From: JAMXLO01 sp963726125
Lineage (GTDB): Bacteria > Pseudomonadota > Alphaproteobacteria > Acetobacterales > Acetobacteraceae
Length of the DNA: 64,000 nt
Assembly: GCA_963726125.1 (NCBI GenBank)
Contig: CAVSBG010000013.1
Span: 434,001-498,000, forward strand
Direction of reading: 5' to 3'
The notes beneath the pieces are model-generated. The model was not told the DNA's origin, made no database searches, and worked only from the letters and a program-made list of their open reading frames with translations. Positions within the stretch are counted from its first letter, which is position 1, and each line of letters opens with the position of its first letter. Shown one piece after another: positions 62,159 through 64,000 of this stretch. The position numbers and the translations under genes were made by a program.

Positions 62159-62608
62159 CTGCACGCGACCATTACGCCGGGCGACGAGGGCCTGGCCAGC
62201 TTCACCGTTGAAGACCACATCGGGTTCCTGCTGCGGCGGGCGCATCGGCGGCGGGTGTCGATCTTCACGGCTGCCATGGCGCGGGTGGACCTGATGCCGA
62301 CGCAGTTCACCGCGCGGCTGAAGGTGGTGCAGCTCGGGCGGACGACGCAGAACCTGCTGGGCGGCACGCGGCGATGGATTCGGCTGACAATACAGGGTGT
62401 CGTACGGCGGCTGATGGCGCGCGGACTGGTCCACCGGAGCCGTGATCCGATGGACCGCCGCACCGCGGTGCTGGAACCGACCGAGGCAGGCGTTGCGCTC
62501 ATCGGCGGTGTCGTGGCATCCGCTCGGGGCGCGCATGAGGCGGTGCTGGCGCCGTTGTCGCCAGGGGAACAGGCGCAGTTGTTCGGCTTGCTACGGAACA
62601 TAGGTTGA
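62159..62608 (+). CDS. MarR-family transcriptional regulator 2, with altered recognition helix
   Basis: This 149-aa paralog of the gene at 53474 shares most of the protein (EDHIGFLLRRAHRRRVSIFTAAMARVDLMPTQF; GLVHRSRDPMDRRTAVLEPTEAG). Between GG and TIQGV it reads TRRWIRL where paralog 1 reads HTAMDPA, because one base was lost near 62361 and one gained near 62386. The start is taken as the CTG at 62159 behind CCGGAGG, giving the same length; the open frame continues upstream to an ATG at 62051 through the promoter-like region. DNA binding may be changed or lost. The flavoprotein gene follows 6 bases later. Confidence 0.75.
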   Translation: MHATITPGDEGLASFTVEDHIGFLLRRAHRRRVSIFTAAMARVDLMPTQFTARLKVVQLGRTTQNLLGGTRRWIRLTIQGVVRRLMARGLVHRSRDPMDRRTAVLEPTEAGVALIGGVVASARGAHEAVLAPLSPGEQAQLFGLLRNIG

Positions 62609-62614
62609 ACGCGT

Positions 62615-64000
62615 GATGGATGCCGTGCCTGGCGGGTTGGGGTTTGGGTTCAGCTTTGCCGAACTGGCGGAGCGCGAAGGGCTGGTTCGGCTGGACCGCC
62701 TGTTCCTGGAGGGGCTCGCGGCGGAGGACGCGGCGCTGCATGCGCGGCTGATGGCGGCTCGGGCGGCGCCGGATGCGCTGGCGGTCAAGGACGAGAGCGA
62801 GCTGGTGGTGGCGCTGGGGCCTCACCTCGATGGGTTCGTCGCGGCGCTGTTCGGGATCGAGGCGGAGACGCTGGCGCTGGCGCTGGAGACGCATGCGCTG
62901 GACCCGATCCATGCTTGCAAGCGGCTGTTCGTGCAGCGGCAGGCGGTGAAGAAGTATCCGGACCCGGCGGGCTTCGATGGCGCGGCGTTGCGGGCGGCGT
63001 TGGAGGCGGTGATCGGCGGGGCGCTGACCGAGGCGGTGTTCGCCGAGCGGGTGACGGCGTGGGAGGCTGCGGGCGACGCCGAGGTGCTGGATGTCGCGAT
63101 GCGCTATGCGGCGTGGGCGACACTGACCTCGGCGGGGCGTGCGGCGCATGCGGGGGGCACGCTGTTCCGGGTGCCTCATCGGGTCGATCCGCAGCATCTG
63201 GTGCCGGTGGAGACGATCGAGCGCGACGGCGTGACGATGCTGCGGCTGCCGGAGGCGCATTGGCGGCCGCGCGAGGGGTTTGCGCTGACCGATGCGGGGA
63301 TGAACACGCAGCAGGCGCTGGACCAGATCAACTACTGCATCTGGTGCCATACGCAGGGCAAGGATTCCTGCCGGCATGGGCTGAAGGATCGGAAGACCGG
63401 AGAGTTTCAGAAGTCGCCGTTCGGGGTGACGCTCGCGGGGTGTCCGCTGGATGAGAAGATCAGCGAGATGCACACGCTGCGGGCTCAGGGGTCTGTGCTG
63501 GGGGCGTTTGCGACGATCGCGATCGACAACCCGATGATGGCGGCGACCGGGCATCGCATCTGCAATGACTGCATGAAGGCTTGCATCTACCAGCGGCAGG
63601 AACCGGTCGATATTCCTCAGGCCGAGACGGGCGTGCTGAAGGATGTGCTGAGGCTGCCTTGGGGCGTTGAGATCTATGCCCTGCTGACGCGGTGGAATCC
63701 GCTGGATATCAGGCGGCCACTGCCGTTGCCGGACAGCGGGCGGAAGGTGCTGATCGTGGGGCTGGGGCCGGCGGGGTTCACGCTGGCGCATCACCTGATG
63801 AATGACGGCCATACCGTGGTGGCGATCGATGGCTTGAAGATCGAGCCGCTGGGCTTCGATGCCAAAGTGCCGGTGCGCGATGCGGAAACGCTGTTCGAGA
63901 ACCTGGACGATCGGGTGATGGCGGGGTTCGGCGGGGTGGCCGAATACGGCATCACCGTGCGGTGGAACAAGAACTACCTGAAGCTGGTGCGCTTGCTGCT
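62615..64000 (+). CDS. FAD/NAD(P)-dependent oxidoreductase with cysteine clusters (GltD-like), truncated by window end
   Basis: At least 462 aa are encoded before the window ends. The N-terminal 240 residues are a helical domain without clear homology. CIWCHTQGKDSC near residue 245, then CPLDEKISEMH, and CNDCMKACIYQ near residue 317 are cysteine groups of the kind that bind iron-sulfur clusters in the GltD-like family. VLIVGLGPAGFTLAHHLMNDGHTVVAIDG near residue 380 is the FAD/NAD(P)-binding loop. It may transfer electrons between NAD(P)H and an unknown acceptor. MarR2 directly upstream is a candidate regulator. Confidence 0.75.

Noticed and set aside
62499..63812. 437-codon minus-strand frame opposite the flavoprotein
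   Set aside because: Extremely Arg/Gln/Pro/His-rich, opposite to a frame with cysteine clusters and a FAD loop.

Overview
The window is 64 kb of GC-rich, densely packed bacterial chromosome. Gene content points to an alphaproteobacterium, most likely of the Acetobacteraceae/Rhodospirillales. The clues are an encapsulin with an encapsulated ferritin of the Rhodospirillum type, a thrB-rnhA pair, cbpA-cbpM, a Hint-domain fragment, a dipeptide-type ABC operon, and many stand-alone catabolic enzymes. No rRNA, tRNA, CRISPR array or prophage was recognised.

Layout. 0-6 kb: encapsulin iron compartment, a LysE exporter and an N-methylhydantoinase/5-oxoprolinase pair. 6-16 kb: a DUF5343 gene behind two operator-like dyads, an amino-acid oxidase, a thioesterase, a chemoreceptor ending in a PilZ domain, an enoyl-CoA hydratase, cbpA-cbpM, and thrB (frameshifted) next to rnhA. 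16-24 kb: two paralogous B12-type radical SAM genes in opposite orientation enclose two small lipoproteins, a Nudix hydrolase, pdxY, a peptide-binding protein and tag. 24-31 kb: a higBA toxin-antitoxin module with its operator, small oxidoreductases, a CesT-like remnant, and a STAS-GPP34 pair. 31-33.5 kb: an accessory island made of a collapsed brnT beside an intact brnA, then a group II intron-type reverse transcriptase that keeps domain V but lacks room for the 5' ribozyme and is bounded by nested inverted repeats and a 10-bp direct repeat. 33.5-43 kb: mgtA (frameshifted), a patatin and a five-gene dipeptide ABC operon carrying about 25 single-base frame breaks, nearly all insertions. 43-53 kb: catabolic enzymes (iminopeptidase, threonate-dehydrogenase-like, deacetylase, hydrolase, amidase, two divergent uronate-dehydrogenase-like genes, GST) and SCO/PCu(A)C copper chaperones. 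53-64 kb: two MarR paralogs, a four-gene membrane operon (COG4280/COG4705), an RpiR regulator, a CPA2 antiporter and the start of a cysteine-rich flavoprotein that runs off the end.

Two themes run through the non-coding DNA. Long imperfect hairpins with a CACAGAG/CGCAGAG/CACGCAAA flavour sit in at least six intergenic gaps, one still carrying a remnant of a GxxExxY (PD-(D/E)XK-like) gene. Single-base frame breaks hit thrB, mgtA, the ABC operon and the PCu(A)C gene, almost always as insertions, so consensus error must be excluded before any of these genes is called dead.

All functional names are inferred from recognised motifs and family resemblance; no database search was run.
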